From Symbiobacterium sp. (GTDB taxonomy: Bacteria; Bacillota; Sulfobacillia; DUSP01; DYEP01), in contig DYEP01000129.1 in the NCBI GenBank assembly GCA_020725675.1, positions 1-40,137 of the forward strand: 40,137 bases of DNA. Direction: 5' to 3'. This document shows positions 20,029 through 29,633 of this stretch, piece by piece; positions within the stretch are counted from its first letter, which is position 1; every line of letters starts with the position of its first letter. The notes under the pieces are model-generated. The model saw nothing but the letters and a program-made list of their open reading frames with translations, was not told where the DNA came from and searched no databases. The position numbers and the translations under genes were made by a program.

Positions 20029-21402
20029 TCATGCTATCCGGTGCATGAATACGGTAGCAAGCCAGAAATAAATGAGAAGACCTGTCACGTCGATGACTGT
20101 AGTAATGAACGGCCCTGCGGCAACCGCCGAATCCACTCCGATACGTTCCATTATCATCGGTATCAGCGTACCCATCACTGACGCAGTGATCAGGGTCAAA
20201 CTCATCGCTGCCCCTACTACAAGACCCAGGAACGGCGAGCCCTGCCAGGCCAGTGCGACCAGAGAGACCAGGGTGCCGCAGATCAGCCCAAGAAGCATCC
20301 CCACTTTCGCTTCTTTGAACACCGTGCGGAATACTTCCTTTTTGTCCACTTCACCGGTGGCAAGACCTCGCACGACCACTGCGAAGGACTGGGTGCCGAC
20401 GTTACCTCCCATGTCCATCAGCACCGGGATGAAATATGCCAGCGCGACAACAGACTCCAAAGTAAGCGTGAATCCCTTGATCACGTTCGCGGATATGAAA
20501 TTGCCAAAGAGCAAGAATATCAACCAGGGAAGCCGCCGGGAAACCTTCACCCAGACGCCTTTTAGGAGCTCCTCTTCCTCGTCGGCGCCGGTCCCAGCCA
20601 TCCGGTAGAAATCCTCCGTAGTCTCTTCTTCAATCACGTCCATCGCGTCGTCAAAGGTCACAATGCCGAGAAGCTTACCATCATCGTTGATTACGGGTAC
20701 CGCTAACAGGTCATACTTGGAGATGGTCTTGGCTACTTGTTCTTGATCTTCATTGACGTGTACTGAAACCACGTTCCGGCGCATGATTTCCTTAAGACTT
20801 GTCTCAGGTTTTGCCACTATGAGTTCTCTGAGCGAGACCACACCCACAAGCTTGCCGGTCTCATCCACGACATACAGGTAATACACGGTCTCAGCATCAG
20901 GCGCCATGATCCTCATCTGTTCTATGGCCTCATGAGCGGTTAGATGCTCCGGGAAAGCGATGAATTCGGGCGTCATGATGCCGCCTGCAGTGTCGTCCTT
21001 GTATCCGAGGAGTTCCTTGACTTCCGCGGCTTCCTCTTCCTGCAGCAGTTCCAGTATCTCCCCGGCCTCTTCTGGCTCCACTTCACCGATAAGGTCAGCT
21101 ATATCGTCGGTGGACATCTCGTCAAGAATTTTGGATGCCTGGTCAGGTCCGAGGATGCGCAGGATGGCAGATTGCTCGTCATAGTCAAGTTCGTGCATCA
21201 CTGCGGCGATAACTTCGTCCTGAAGCAACTCCAGGATCTCTCGGCGCTCACTTTCGTCCAGTTCATCTATAATATCAGCCAGGTCGGCAGGATGTAACTC
21301 CTCGTTAAGAAACCGGACAAGTCCTTCTTTGTCTTTGCTTTCTACCAGCTCTTTCAGTGCAGCAAGTATTTCTTCAACTGATCTTTCCACGCATCCCACC
21401 AC
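20029..21402 (-). CDS. mgtE: Magnesium transporter MgtE
   Basis: N-domain ELHPADLADIIDEL, two CBS domains, and TM domain with PVLMDMGGNVGTQSFAVVVRGLATGE. Confidence 0.95.
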   Translation of the reverse strand: MVGCVERSVEEILAALKELVESKDKEGLVRFLNEELHPADLADIIDELDESERREILELLQDEVIAAVMHELDYDEQSAILRILGPDQASKILDEMSTDDIADLIGEVEPEEAGEILELLQEEEAAEVKELLGYKDDTAGGIMTPEFIAFPEHLTAHEAIEQMRIMAPDAETVYYLYVVDETGKLVGVVSLRELIVAKPETSLKEIMRRNVVSVHVNEDQEQVAKTISKYDLLAVPVINDDGKLLGIVTFDDAMDVIEEETTEDFYRMAGTGADEEEELLKGVWVKVSRRLPWLIFLLFGNFISANVIKGFTLTLESVVALAYFIPVLMDMGGNVGTQSFAVVVRGLATGEVDKKEVFRTVFKEAKVGMLLGLICGTLVSLVALAWQGSPFLGLVVGAAMSLTLITASVMGTLIPMIMERIGVDSAVAAGPFITTVIDVTGLLIYFWLATVFMHRIA

Positions 21403-21469
21403 CCCTTCGAGTCTTGTGTTAAGAGAGAATCCGTTTCCTGCGTCCTAGGATATTCTAGCACAGCTACCG

Positions 21470-21530
21470 TAAAAAAGAAAGCGTGAGAGTTCTCTCACAC
21501 CCTCCCACGAGCTCTTACTTTCTCTCACGC
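21470..21530 (-). terminator. Terminator between era and mgtE
   Basis: Minus strand GCGTGAGAG...CTCTCACGC followed by TTTCTTTTTT, with an internal GTGAGAGAACTCTCAC hairpin. Confidence 0.8.
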
Positions 21531-21551
21531 AGTGTTGCACAGCCAGGCATG

Positions 21552-22469
21552 CTACTGGTCACTACCATAACCCATTTGCCTGAGCCACACATCTTTGTTT
21601 CTCCATTCCTTTCTCACCTTCACCCACAGGTCAAGGTACACCCTTGCGCCCAGCAGCGCCTCAATTTCGGTGCGAGCGCCCGAACCTATTTTGCGGAGCA
21701 TCGCACCTCGGTCACCTATAATGATACCCTTTTGAGATTCCTTTTCTACATAGATGATGGCCCGAACATACAGTAAGCCTCCCGGTCTCTCCTTTATGTC
21801 TTCGACTTCCACAGCGACTGAATGCGGAACCTCGTCATGCGTGAGTCCAAGCACCTGCTCGCGTATAAGTTCAGTTATGATAAACTGCTCTGGCCTGTCC
21901 GTATACATATCATCAGGGTAATACTTCGGCCCTCGAGACAGCCTTTCCCGGATCGCTGCTTTTAACAGCTCTAGGTTTGTGGCTTTTAGAGCGGAAACCG
22001 GCAGGACTGGAGCCCCAGGTACGAGGGCAGCTTTAGATTTCAACTCATCATCAATTTCGTCTGAAGGTACCAGGTCCGCCTTATTCGCCACGATCAGCAC
22101 CGGTGTCTCTAAAAGGCGCAGTTCTGAAGCAATGAATTGATCTCCTTTGCCTGTCTCAGTATTGGCTTCTACCACGAAGAGTATTAGGTCCACTTCTGAC
22201 AATGTCTGCCTGGCTACCGTCACCATATATTCTCCCAGCCTGTGCCTGGGTTTGTGGATCCCGGGCGTATCCAGGAACACCACCTGCATGTATTCAGTCG
22301 TAAGCACCCCGGTTATTCTGTTCCGAGTGGTCTGGGGTTTGTCTGAAACGATGGCGACCTTATGCCCTACCAAGGCGTTTACCAGAGTAGATTTGCCCAC
22401 GTTGGGCCTTCCTACAACAGCGCAAAACCCGGAACGAAACAAATCAGATGCCATGTTCGCAGCTCCCAA
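21552..22469 (-). CDS. era: GTPase Era
   Basis: GRPNVGKSTLVNALVG, DTPGIHKPRHRLGEYM, NKADLV, and C-terminal KH region with GIIIGDRGAMLRKIG. Confidence 0.98.
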   Translation of the reverse strand: MGAANMASDLFRSGFCAVVGRPNVGKSTLVNALVGHKVAIVSDKPQTTRNRITGVLTTEYMQVVFLDTPGIHKPRHRLGEYMVTVARQTLSEVDLILFVVEANTETGKGDQFIASELRLLETPVLIVANKADLVPSDEIDDELKSKAALVPGAPVLPVSALKATNLELLKAAIRERLSRGPKYYPDDMYTDRPEQFIITELIREQVLGLTHDEVPHSVAVEVEDIKERPGGLLYVRAIIYVEKESQKGIIIGDRGAMLRKIGSGARTEIEALLGARVYLDLWVKVRKEWRNKDVWLRQMGYGSDQ

Positions 22470-22854
22470 CTACATGTGCACGAGCAAATGGGTAAGGAAG
22501 CAGCTGCTCCAGCACCACTGTCTGCACTCCTTTTGGACCTACAGCGATCACTTTCATATTTGGAGAAAACTCGGCTAGTGCCTGCCTGCACGCCCCACAG
22601 GGAAACACAGGCTGTTCCGAATCGGTTACTACTGCGATGGCAGAAAACTTCCTGGCGCCCTGCGCCACTGCGGAAAATAGGGCGACTCTTTCTGCACACG
22701 TGGTCAGTGAGTACGAGGAGTTTTCCACATTGCAGCCGGTGAACACCCTGCCGTCTGCGCACAGCAGCGCCGCGCCCACCTGGAACCCTGAATATGGGGA
22801 ATATGCGTTACGCTTCGCTTCAAGCGCCAACGCGATCAGCTCGTACTCTGACAC
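22444..22854 (-). CDS. cdd: Cytidine deaminase
   Basis: AYSPYSGFQVGAALL, TGCNVENSSYSLTTCAERVALF, PCGACRQALAEF. Confidence 0.96.
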   Translation of the reverse strand: MSEYELIALALEAKRNAYSPYSGFQVGAALLCADGRVFTGCNVENSSYSLTTCAERVALFSAVAQGARKFSAIAVVTDSEQPVFPCGACRQALAEFSPNMKVIAVGPKGVQTVVLEQLLPYPFARAHVVGSCEHGI

Positions 22855-23465
22855 TCGCCTTCTCTCCCTTCTTTCAGCGGATCCACTATACCGATGGATA
22901 CAACCAGTTTAAGCCCTTGCTCCACGGTCATGTCAAGTCTCTTTACATCTTTTCTTGGTACCAATACCAAGAATCCGGATGTTGGATTCGGCGCTGTGGG
23001 CACAAACACGTTCAACATGTCTTCTCCTGTCAGGCTATTGATCTGTTCCGATGTTTCGCCAGTGACAAAGCCGAGGGAATAAACCCCAGCCCTCGGGTAC
23101 TCCACCAGGACCACCCTCCTGAAGGATGTCTCCGAGGGGTTCAAGAACACAGATACCATCTGTTTAACGGTCAGGTAAACACCTCTCGCAAGCGGCATTT
23201 TGGTAATCAGGTTTTCTCCAAAAGTGATCATCTGTCTGCCGAGGATATTTGTAGCCAATAGCCCCGTTAATACAATCACTGAAAGACCTACTACGATACC
23301 AAGGCCCGGAATGTAAATCTGAAAGCGCGCAAACCACCGGCCTACAATCCCATCGGCAAAGCGGAAAAACCAATTCAGAAAATGTATGGTGACCAACGTA
23401 GGCAACAGTACTGCGAGACCTGTAAGGAACAACCGTCTGAGTCTTGCCATCCATTTTACCTCCAT
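22836..23465 (-). CDS. DUF502 family membrane protein
   Basis: Two TMs, LFLTGLAVLLPTLVTIHFLNWFF, GLGIVVGLSVIVLTGLLATN, and VFVPTAPNPTSGFLVLVPRKDV. Confidence 0.9.
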   Translation of the reverse strand: MEVKWMARLRRLFLTGLAVLLPTLVTIHFLNWFFRFADGIVGRWFARFQIYIPGLGIVVGLSVIVLTGLLATNILGRQMITFGENLITKMPLARGVYLTVKQMVSVFLNPSETSFRRVVLVEYPRAGVYSLGFVTGETSEQINSLTGEDMLNVFVPTAPNPTSGFLVLVPRKDVKRLDMTVEQGLKLVVSIGIVDPLKEGREGECQSTS

Positions 23466-23941
23466 ACTCTTCGTCCGACCGAAGACAACGCCGAATAGCC
23501 CAAGACAAGCCAGATCACTGATAGCAGAATACCCAGCGCCGGCTTTGCTCCGAAGAGATCCATCAGTGCATCAGGTATCATGTCCAGCCTGGGTAGAAAA
23601 ATAGCAGCGCCAAGGCCTAACGCCACTATTGACGTAAACAGCACCGCAGCCGCGGCCACATTCTTTGCAATCCGTGCAAGCGGGTGGTACCCTTGAGCTG
23701 CCAGATCAACACACACTTCTATCGACGTATTCACCATCTCGGTAACAAGTACCATGGCCGAAGCGAAGATCAGCGCATAAAGTTCATAAGCGGAAACGGA
23801 AAGTACCACCCCGGCCGCTGTGGCGGTGTACGCGGCCAGGAAGTGAAACCTGAGGTTTCTTTGTGTAGCATATGCGTGTACCAGTCCGGCCCAGGCGTAG
23901 GCAAAGCTCTGATAAACCGTACGAAACCTGGGAATATACAT
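23456..23941 (-). CDS. Diacylglycerol/undecaprenol kinase (DgkA family)
   Basis: FAYAWAGLVHAYATQRNLRFHFLAA, LVTEMVNTSIEVCVDLAAQGYHPLARIAKNVAAAAVL. Confidence 0.92.
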   Translation of the reverse strand: MYIPRFRTVYQSFAYAWAGLVHAYATQRNLRFHFLAAYTATAAGVVLSVSAYELYALIFASAMVLVTEMVNTSIEVCVDLAAQGYHPLARIAKNVAAAAVLFTSIVALGLGAAIFLPRLDMIPDALMDLFGAKPALGILLSVIWLVLGYSALSSVGRRVWR

Positions 23942-23946
23942 ATCGC

Positions 23947-24399
23947 TTAAAGCCCCGCTTCTCTTAAGATTGCATCCTGCTCGCTGTTCATCCGCTCCCT
24001 GCCGTATTCGTCCGCGTCATCGTAGCCAGCGATATGCAGCACTCCGTGAGCAACGAGGACGGCAAGCTCAACAGCAAGACTATGGCCGTACTCCTCCGCC
24101 TGGCGGTTTGCAGTCTCTACCGAGATGATCACGTCGTGCAGGTCAGGTATATCGTATGGCACCTGCGGTTCGTCTGGCCCAGGTTCTCTCGTGGTGAAGG
24201 CCAAAACGTCCGTCGGTCCGAGGATTCCCTTGTAACGCTGGTGAAGCTCTGCTATCTGCTCGTCATCCACTAAGCTTATAGTAAGCTCGCCGGCAATGGC
24301 GCCACGTGTAGATGCGTGTAAGGCCACCTTTTCTAACAGCGCCAGGACCTCCTCCTCAATCTTTATCTTCTCCTGGTTGTTCAGGCACACCACTTCCAT
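23947..24399 (-). CDS. ybeY: Endoribonuclease YbeY (probable ATG about 24399)
   Basis: LVAHGVLHIAGYDDADE (H-x3-H-x5-D-like motif) and YKGILGPTDVLAFTTREPG. Confidence 0.94.
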   Translation of the reverse strand: MEVVCLNNQEKIKIEEEVLALLEKVALHASTRGAIAGELTISLVDDEQIAELHQRYKGILGPTDVLAFTTREPGPDEPQVPYDIPDLHDVIISVETANRQAEEYGHSLAVELAVLVAHGVLHIAGYDDADEYGRERMNSEQDAILREAGL

Positions 24400-26473
24400 C
24401 CTGCTGTCTCCCCTTTTCCATCTCGCGTAGCACACTTTCGGGATACTCAAGCCGAGGGTGAAAGATCCCTGATAACACCCTGACGAACGTATCACCGATG
24501 ACATCTAGATCCCTGAGCGTAAGGTCGCACCGGTCCAGCTGCCCGTCGTTCAGTCTATCCTTTATGATCTTCCTCACAACAGCCTCTATTCTAGCAGGGG
24601 TAGGTTTTGTCAAAGACCTTACAGATGCCTCAACCGCATCGGCTAGCATAACAATAGCTGATTCCCTGGTCGAGGGCTTGGGCCCCTCGTAACGAAAGTC
24701 CTGCTCTGATATCTGTATGTCCTTCCCGTTATCTAGCGCCTTAGTGTAAAAGAAGGATACAAGGGTAGTACCATGATGCGACCTTATGAACTCTACTATG
24801 GGCTCAGGCAGGTGATGCTCCTTCGCCATATCCACGCCGTCTTTTACATGGGATGTGATAATTAACGTGCTCAGGCTCGGTGACAGCTTCTCGTGCGGGT
24901 TATCTGTACCAAACTGGTTATCTATGAAAAAGTACGGACGCTTCACCTTGCCTATATCATGGTAGTACGCCCCGACTCTGGCCAACAGCGAGTCCCCGCC
25001 TACCGCCTCCGTAGCCGCTTCGGCGAGGTTGGCTACCATCACGCTGTGATGATATGTGCCGGGCGCCTCCATTAGCAATCTCTTCAGAAGCGGCTGGTTT
25101 GGATTGCTCATTTCAAGTAGCTTGATGGGCGTTATGATCTGAAAGAGGGTCTCAAGGTAAGGCAGGGAACCTATAGTGAGTATCCCGCATATCACACCAT
25201 TTAGTGCAGCCCAGGCGTATGTCTTCAGCGCTGTTACGTCCGCAAAGTATATATTGAGCAAGATGCCGCCAGTTACAGCCACCGCCAGGTTGCTCACCGA
25301 TACAAAGAAACCAGCTCGCATGAAATCTGAACGCTGCCCAACACGCATGACGCCATATACCCCGGCAATACCACTGAATATTGCTGCCAGCAAGAAACCC
25401 ACATCTCCACCGTACATCATCGAAACAGCTACTGAAATCAAAAGCCCCACTACGATGGCAAGCCGCGCTTCAAGTAAAGTAGCGAGCAACATTGTACCTG
25501 CTGCCACTGGTGCCAGGTAAAATGATATGGGTTTGAAAAGTTGGGCCAGCAATATGGTTCCGGCAATCACCAGTACCATGAGCAACAGCCTGGCTTCATC
25601 ATCCCAAATCTGTCGCGCAAACAGCCTCAGGTAGATAGCGACGGTGCCAAGGAGCAAAGCCGCGAGGAGGGCTGAACCCACCAGCTCACGAACGCTCCCG
25701 CCTGTCCTCAAAAGTCCGAGATCCCGAAGTATGGCGATATGCTCAGGCGTCACCCTGGTTCCTTTTCGAATGATGATCTCTCCGCGCGCAAACTTCACAG
25801 GCTCCACAGCGTCCATAGCCTGCTTCTTTCTTGCTTGGGTTTCCGCCTCGTTGAACATAAGGTTGGGGCGGAGCGCCGGCGGTCCCACCGAAAGCAGGAA
25901 TGTAATGATTTCCTTAGGCAGTTCCAAAGCCCTGATCTGCGCCTCGATCTGCCTTCTGTAATTCTCAAGCGCGTCTGCTTTGATGCCTGATTGCATCGCA
26001 GAATCCAGCATTTCCAGAAGCATAGTTTCCACTGTCTGTAAGGTTTCATCAGATGCGGAAAGGAGCGCTACTGATACGCCGTTGTCAAAGCCCATTTTCT
26101 CCAGCTCCTGGGCTTTTGCCTCTTCGTCAAGATCATCGTTTCTCCGCAGGTCAAAGATCAGCGAAAAGATCTCCTCCACTGATGATAGAACACTCTGAGC
26201 GACAGTGGCATCCTGATGGTATACGTCGGGAACCGCGTTGGCAGCCTGCTCTCTTAGGCGTTCCGTCGCAGTCTTATCGATCGCTTCCTTCGTTACAGTT
26301 ATGTCGCGCGGAGCTGCTTCCCCCACCTCTAGGTGCACGCGCATAGGAGTGAGGTTTGCATAAAGTATGGCCCAAAGGAAAAAAAAGGCCGTAACAAGCA
26401 GCGACACTCGTCTAATGATCCTGCTGGGAACGAATGATGAAAGTCTTGCCCAGTTAGACATGTTTCCGAACAA
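24356..26473 (-). CDS. 7TM-HD (YqfF/PgpH-type) membrane phosphohydrolase
   Basis: N-terminal TM and extracellular region, 7TM region, and HD domain GTYHHSVMVANLAEAATEAVGGDSLLARVGAYYHDIGKVKRPYFFIDNQ. Confidence 0.95.
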   Translation of the reverse strand: MFGNMSNWARLSSFVPSRIIRRVSLLVTAFFFLWAILYANLTPMRVHLEVGEAAPRDITVTKEAIDKTATERLREQAANAVPDVYHQDATVAQSVLSSVEEIFSLIFDLRRNDDLDEEAKAQELEKMGFDNGVSVALLSASDETLQTVETMLLEMLDSAMQSGIKADALENYRRQIEAQIRALELPKEIITFLLSVGPPALRPNLMFNEAETQARKKQAMDAVEPVKFARGEIIIRKGTRVTPEHIAILRDLGLLRTGGSVRELVGSALLAALLLGTVAIYLRLFARQIWDDEARLLLMVLVIAGTILLAQLFKPISFYLAPVAAGTMLLATLLEARLAIVVGLLISVAVSMMYGGDVGFLLAAIFSGIAGVYGVMRVGQRSDFMRAGFFVSVSNLAVAVTGGILLNIYFADVTALKTYAWAALNGVICGILTIGSLPYLETLFQIITPIKLLEMSNPNQPLLKRLLMEAPGTYHHSVMVANLAEAATEAVGGDSLLARVGAYYHDIGKVKRPYFFIDNQFGTDNPHEKLSPSLSTLIITSHVKDGVDMAKEHHLPEPIVEFIRSHHGTTLVSFFYTKALDNGKDIQISEQDFRYEGPKPSTRESAIVMLADAVEASVRSLTKPTPARIEAVVRKIIKDRLNDGQLDRCDLTLRDLDVIGDTFVRVLSGIFHPRLEYPESVLREMEKGRQQDGSGVPEQPGEDKD

Positions 26474-26476
26474 ATC

Positions 26477-27475
26477 CTAACCCTCCTGGGATTGCTCTGC
26501 CGATTTCCTTTGCTCGTGAGCTTCGTACGCCCGTATGATGCGCTGAACCAGCTCGTGCCTTACCACATCTCTTTCTGTCAAGTATACGACGGATATGCCC
26601 TGCACTCCCGCGAGCACGGTACGGGCTTGGTCAAGTCCTGACTGAATGCCCTTGGGCAAATCCACCTGGGTAATGTCACCCGTCACTACTGCGCGGGAAC
26701 CAATGCCCAGTCTGGTCAAGAACATCTTCATCTGTTCCGGCGTGGTGTTTTGCGCCTCGTCAAGAATAACGAAACTGTCGTCTAGCGTCCTGCCCCGCAT
26801 GTAGGCGAGCGGAGCGACCTCTATCAGTCCCTTATTCATGTATTTCTGGAAGGTGTCAAGACCCAGCACATCAAACAGCGAATCATAAAGAGGCCGCAGA
26901 TACGGGTTTACTTTCTCCTGGATATCTCCTGGCAGAAAGCCCAAGCGTTCCCCTGCCTCAACTGCAGGTCTTGTGAGTATAATCCGGTTAACCTCTCGGT
27001 TCCTGTAAGCAGCGACAGCCATCGCCACAGCAAGATAAGTCTTGCCTGTGCCCGCAGGTCCGATGCCCAGTACGAGCGCATTCTTTCTTATGGCATCAAT
27101 GTATTGCCGCTGGCCGAGCGTCCTGGGTTTTAGTTGCTTTCCTCGAGCGGTGATCAGTATTGTATCAGAGAATACCTCCGAAAGCCTGTCCCCATTGCCT
27201 TCTCTGGTCATCCTTATGGCATAGCGCACTTCCGAACCTGTAAGCGGAGCTCCGTGTCTTCCAATCTCCATAAGACGACTAAAAAGGGTGGTCACACGCT
27301 CCACCTCTTCTTCCTCGCCTGAGATTATTAGTTCATTTCCCCGCGGAATGATCCTGACGCGGAAAGCTCTCTCCACAGACTCAAGGTGCTCATCATTCCG
27401 CCCAAGCAGGTTTTGAGCCATCTCGTTATCGTCAATCAGCACTCTACGCTCAACTACTCCTGTACCCTCGCTCAA
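26477..27475 (-). CDS. PhoH-like ATPase
   Basis: LGIGPAGTGKTYLAVAMAVAA, RLGFLPGDIQEKVNPYLRPLYD, and FVILDEAQNTTPEQMKMFLTRLG. Confidence 0.96.
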   Translation of the reverse strand: MSEGTGVVERRVLIDDNEMAQNLLGRNDEHLESVERAFRVRIIPRGNELIISGEEEEVERVTTLFSRLMEIGRHGAPLTGSEVRYAIRMTREGNGDRLSEVFSDTILITARGKQLKPRTLGQRQYIDAIRKNALVLGIGPAGTGKTYLAVAMAVAAYRNREVNRIILTRPAVEAGERLGFLPGDIQEKVNPYLRPLYDSLFDVLGLDTFQKYMNKGLIEVAPLAYMRGRTLDDSFVILDEAQNTTPEQMKMFLTRLGIGSRAVVTGDITQVDLPKGIQSGLDQARTVLAGVQGISVVYLTERDVVRHELVQRIIRAYEAHEQRKSAEQSQEG

Positions 27476-27492
27476 CCCGATGAATTACCCCC

Positions 27493-28704
27493 TTAGTGAC
27501 TGTCACCCGGTACAGGTAAAGCAATCGGAACAGTCACGCCCACCTCTTCAATGGTCTCCACTACGACCCTGACTCCCACATGGTGGGTACCCTGTTCCAC
27601 GACCTCAGCCCAGATACACGCCCTCTCAACCCCAGGAGGCGCAAATGTTAGCGCCTTCTTCAGCGCCATGTCTCTGGCCTGGTTTTTTGCCTGTTCGGGT
27701 GTTAGCAATATGTTATAGCGATTCGTTTCATAATAATTAACAATGATGACTTCGACGGGGACCTTGATATTCCTCCAGATCGGGGCTTTGTACGTCCGGA
27801 CCTCTTCCTGGTAGTATTGATAGGGTATGTCAGTCAGACTCTGCCAAATTACATTGTTATTACCAAATCTTACCCCTACAGATCTGACCTTATTCCCGGT
27901 TCGTACATAAGTATCAATGTTGTAGTACGCTTCGGCATATCCTTCATACCAGCACTTCGCCTTGACTTCCCCACGCGCACGGGTGAGCTGCACTACCCCG
28001 TCTGCTGCCGGTTCAAGACTCCCCGTGATCAGTACCTGACCGGCCTTGACTGTATCCCCTTTCTTTACCAGGGCACGACCTTTTAAGACCATGATCTCGG
28101 TAATCACTCCGTTGCGGGCAGAAACCACGTCAGCAGGTTCAAAAGGGTCGGCCTCCTTGGGCCTTTGGGTCTTCTCGACAACTTCAATGATCACTACGGT
28201 CCCGCGGATCTTGACGCCTGCCCACGACAAGCCCGGTATTTCAAGAACTAGTTCTTGCTGCACGTCCTCAGTGTTCACTCGGAACTTGGGGGCTCCCACA
28301 TAGACGCCTGCTTTCTTGGCTGCATCCAGTATTACACTTTCTTCCAGATGCTCGCATCCGACCACTTGGATCATCCAGATCACAGACGATAGCGCATACA
28401 CCCCCAGAGCACACAACAGCGCTCCAAGGTAGAAGATCCTGTACTTCCTCACCCTGTGCAGTACAAATGGCAACCCGACACGGTCAAGAATCCTCACTTT
28501 GCACCCGGATCGGCGCACAACCGGCCGAATCCTCGGAAAATCTCCCACTCCGATCTTGCAGATAAGTCCGTCACCAGTTCTCCTTAGATCCCACAGAACA
28601 ATACCGCGCATCAGGGCTAAATTCACGAATTTCTCCAGGTTCCCCCCGATGACGGATATCAAAAGGTGCCCACGCAAGTACTGCCAGAGGCCCAGAATGA
28701 ACAC
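27493..28704 (-). CDS. yqfD: Sporulation protein YqfD
   Basis: GYAEAYYNIDTYVRTGNKVRSVGVRFG region, FVNLALMRGIVLWDLRRTGDGL N-terminus, and position next to yqfC/phoH. Confidence 0.92.
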   Translation of the reverse strand: MFILGLWQYLRGHLLISVIGGNLEKFVNLALMRGIVLWDLRRTGDGLICKIGVGDFPRIRPVVRRSGCKVRILDRVGLPFVLHRVRKYRIFYLGALLCALGVYALSSVIWMIQVVGCEHLEESVILDAAKKAGVYVGAPKFRVNTEDVQQELVLEIPGLSWAGVKIRGTVVIIEVVEKTQRPKEADPFEPADVVSARNGVITEIMVLKGRALVKKGDTVKAGQVLITGSLEPAADGVVQLTRARGEVKAKCWYEGYAEAYYNIDTYVRTGNKVRSVGVRFGNNNVIWQSLTDIPYQYYQEEVRTYKAPIWRNIKVPVEVIIVNYYETNRYNILLTPEQAKNQARDMALKKALTFAPPGVERACIWAEVVEQGTHHVGVRVVVETIEEVGVTVPIALPVPGDSH

Positions 28705-28719
28705 TCTCTCACCTCAAAC

Positions 28720-29001
28720 TCATTGGTGGTTGAACTCGACACCTCTGATGCGCCCTACTACCGTGATCTCCTCCTTGAGTATGGAAGCGATAGAAAGTCC
28801 GTAGCCACTAATGGTTATCGTTCCGACCTCTGCTGCCACCACCACTCGGTCAGGGGTATAAGACAGAATGCCTTTGTGATTTACGATTTCGACTTCAAGG
28901 TCCCCCAGCATGGTGATCCTGGGCAGGTCAAGTACCACGTCCTTTGGCATCTCGAGCAATTCCGTAAACTTTTTTCTCAAGTCGGCCAGCCTATCACTCA
29001 C
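28720..29001 (-). CDS. yqfC: Sporulation protein YqfC
   Basis: LPRITMLGDLEVEIVNHKGILSYTPDRVVVAAEVGTITISGYGLSI. Confidence 0.9.
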   Translation of the reverse strand: MSDRLADLRKKFTELLEMPKDVVLDLPRITMLGDLEVEIVNHKGILSYTPDRVVVAAEVGTITISGYGLSIASILKEEITVVGRIRGVEFNHQ

Positions 29002-29404
29002 GCTGATCCACCCCCTCCTGAAATGATATTCACCTGGTACTCACCGAATACTCCGCAAAGATTGCACATATTCCGCCCCGGATCGATCAGACATTCGGTC
29101 AGAATGCCTGCTAGTTCCTTATCTTCCTAATGAACTAAGACGGAAGAAGGATCTTCCCTCAGGGCAGCAAGATCGAGTCTACAATCAGGTGTTACATTGA
29201 AAAGGCGCCCGGAGTGTGCCCCACACCCACGTCATACCAGCAAAAGACCCGCATAATCCCCTCTTCGTCGCTCTCAAACGGAAATAAATTTATCAGTACC
29301 ATGCTTTCTGCAAAACACTTGTGCAACGACCAAAACAGAGCCAACACAGAAATGAGCATGGGATTATGACAAAGAGATTTCGAAATAGCGGGTCTTGCAT
29401 CATT

Positions 29405-29570
29405 CTACCAGGAGGTGGCCAGCATCTTTCAGAAAAGGGGGCGCCCCATGGTGGCTCACCCTGCGCAGCGTTGTAGGTATCCGCGCCAGGGTGAACCCCA
29501 AAGGGTTGAAGTGGGTAATCAGGCTCTCAAGGACAACTCCTTACAGTACAAGGAAGCGTCATCCGTTCGG
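29405..29570 (+). pseudogene. Possible decayed, frameshifted N-terminus of a tyrosine recombinase/integrase
   Basis: GGAGG then GTG GCC AGC ATC TTT CAG AAA (M-ASIFQKRG); the adjacent frame continues KGGAPWWLTLRSVVGIRARVNPKGLK and then the first frame resumes EVGNQALKDNSLQYKEASS. This resembles Arm-type integrase N-termini. No catalytic domain is present. Confidence 0.35.
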
Positions 29571-29633
29571 TCCCGCGGTCGCACAACGCCCAAGCAGGAA
29601 GACCCATCTTCGCTCGCTCTGCATATTGCCCTG

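Noticed and set aside
22412-23508. Alternative minus-strand ORFs overlapping cdd and the DUF502 gene (22412-22762, 23164-23508)
   Set aside because: Out-of-frame overlaps of conserved genes, with no independent support.
27490-27545. GTGACTGTCACCCGG near the yqfD stop, similar to the dctP-upstream palindrome
   Set aside because: It lies in the yqfD coding end, is only partly similar to CCGGCGACTGTCACCGG, and is probably coincidence. It is not used as a second operator.
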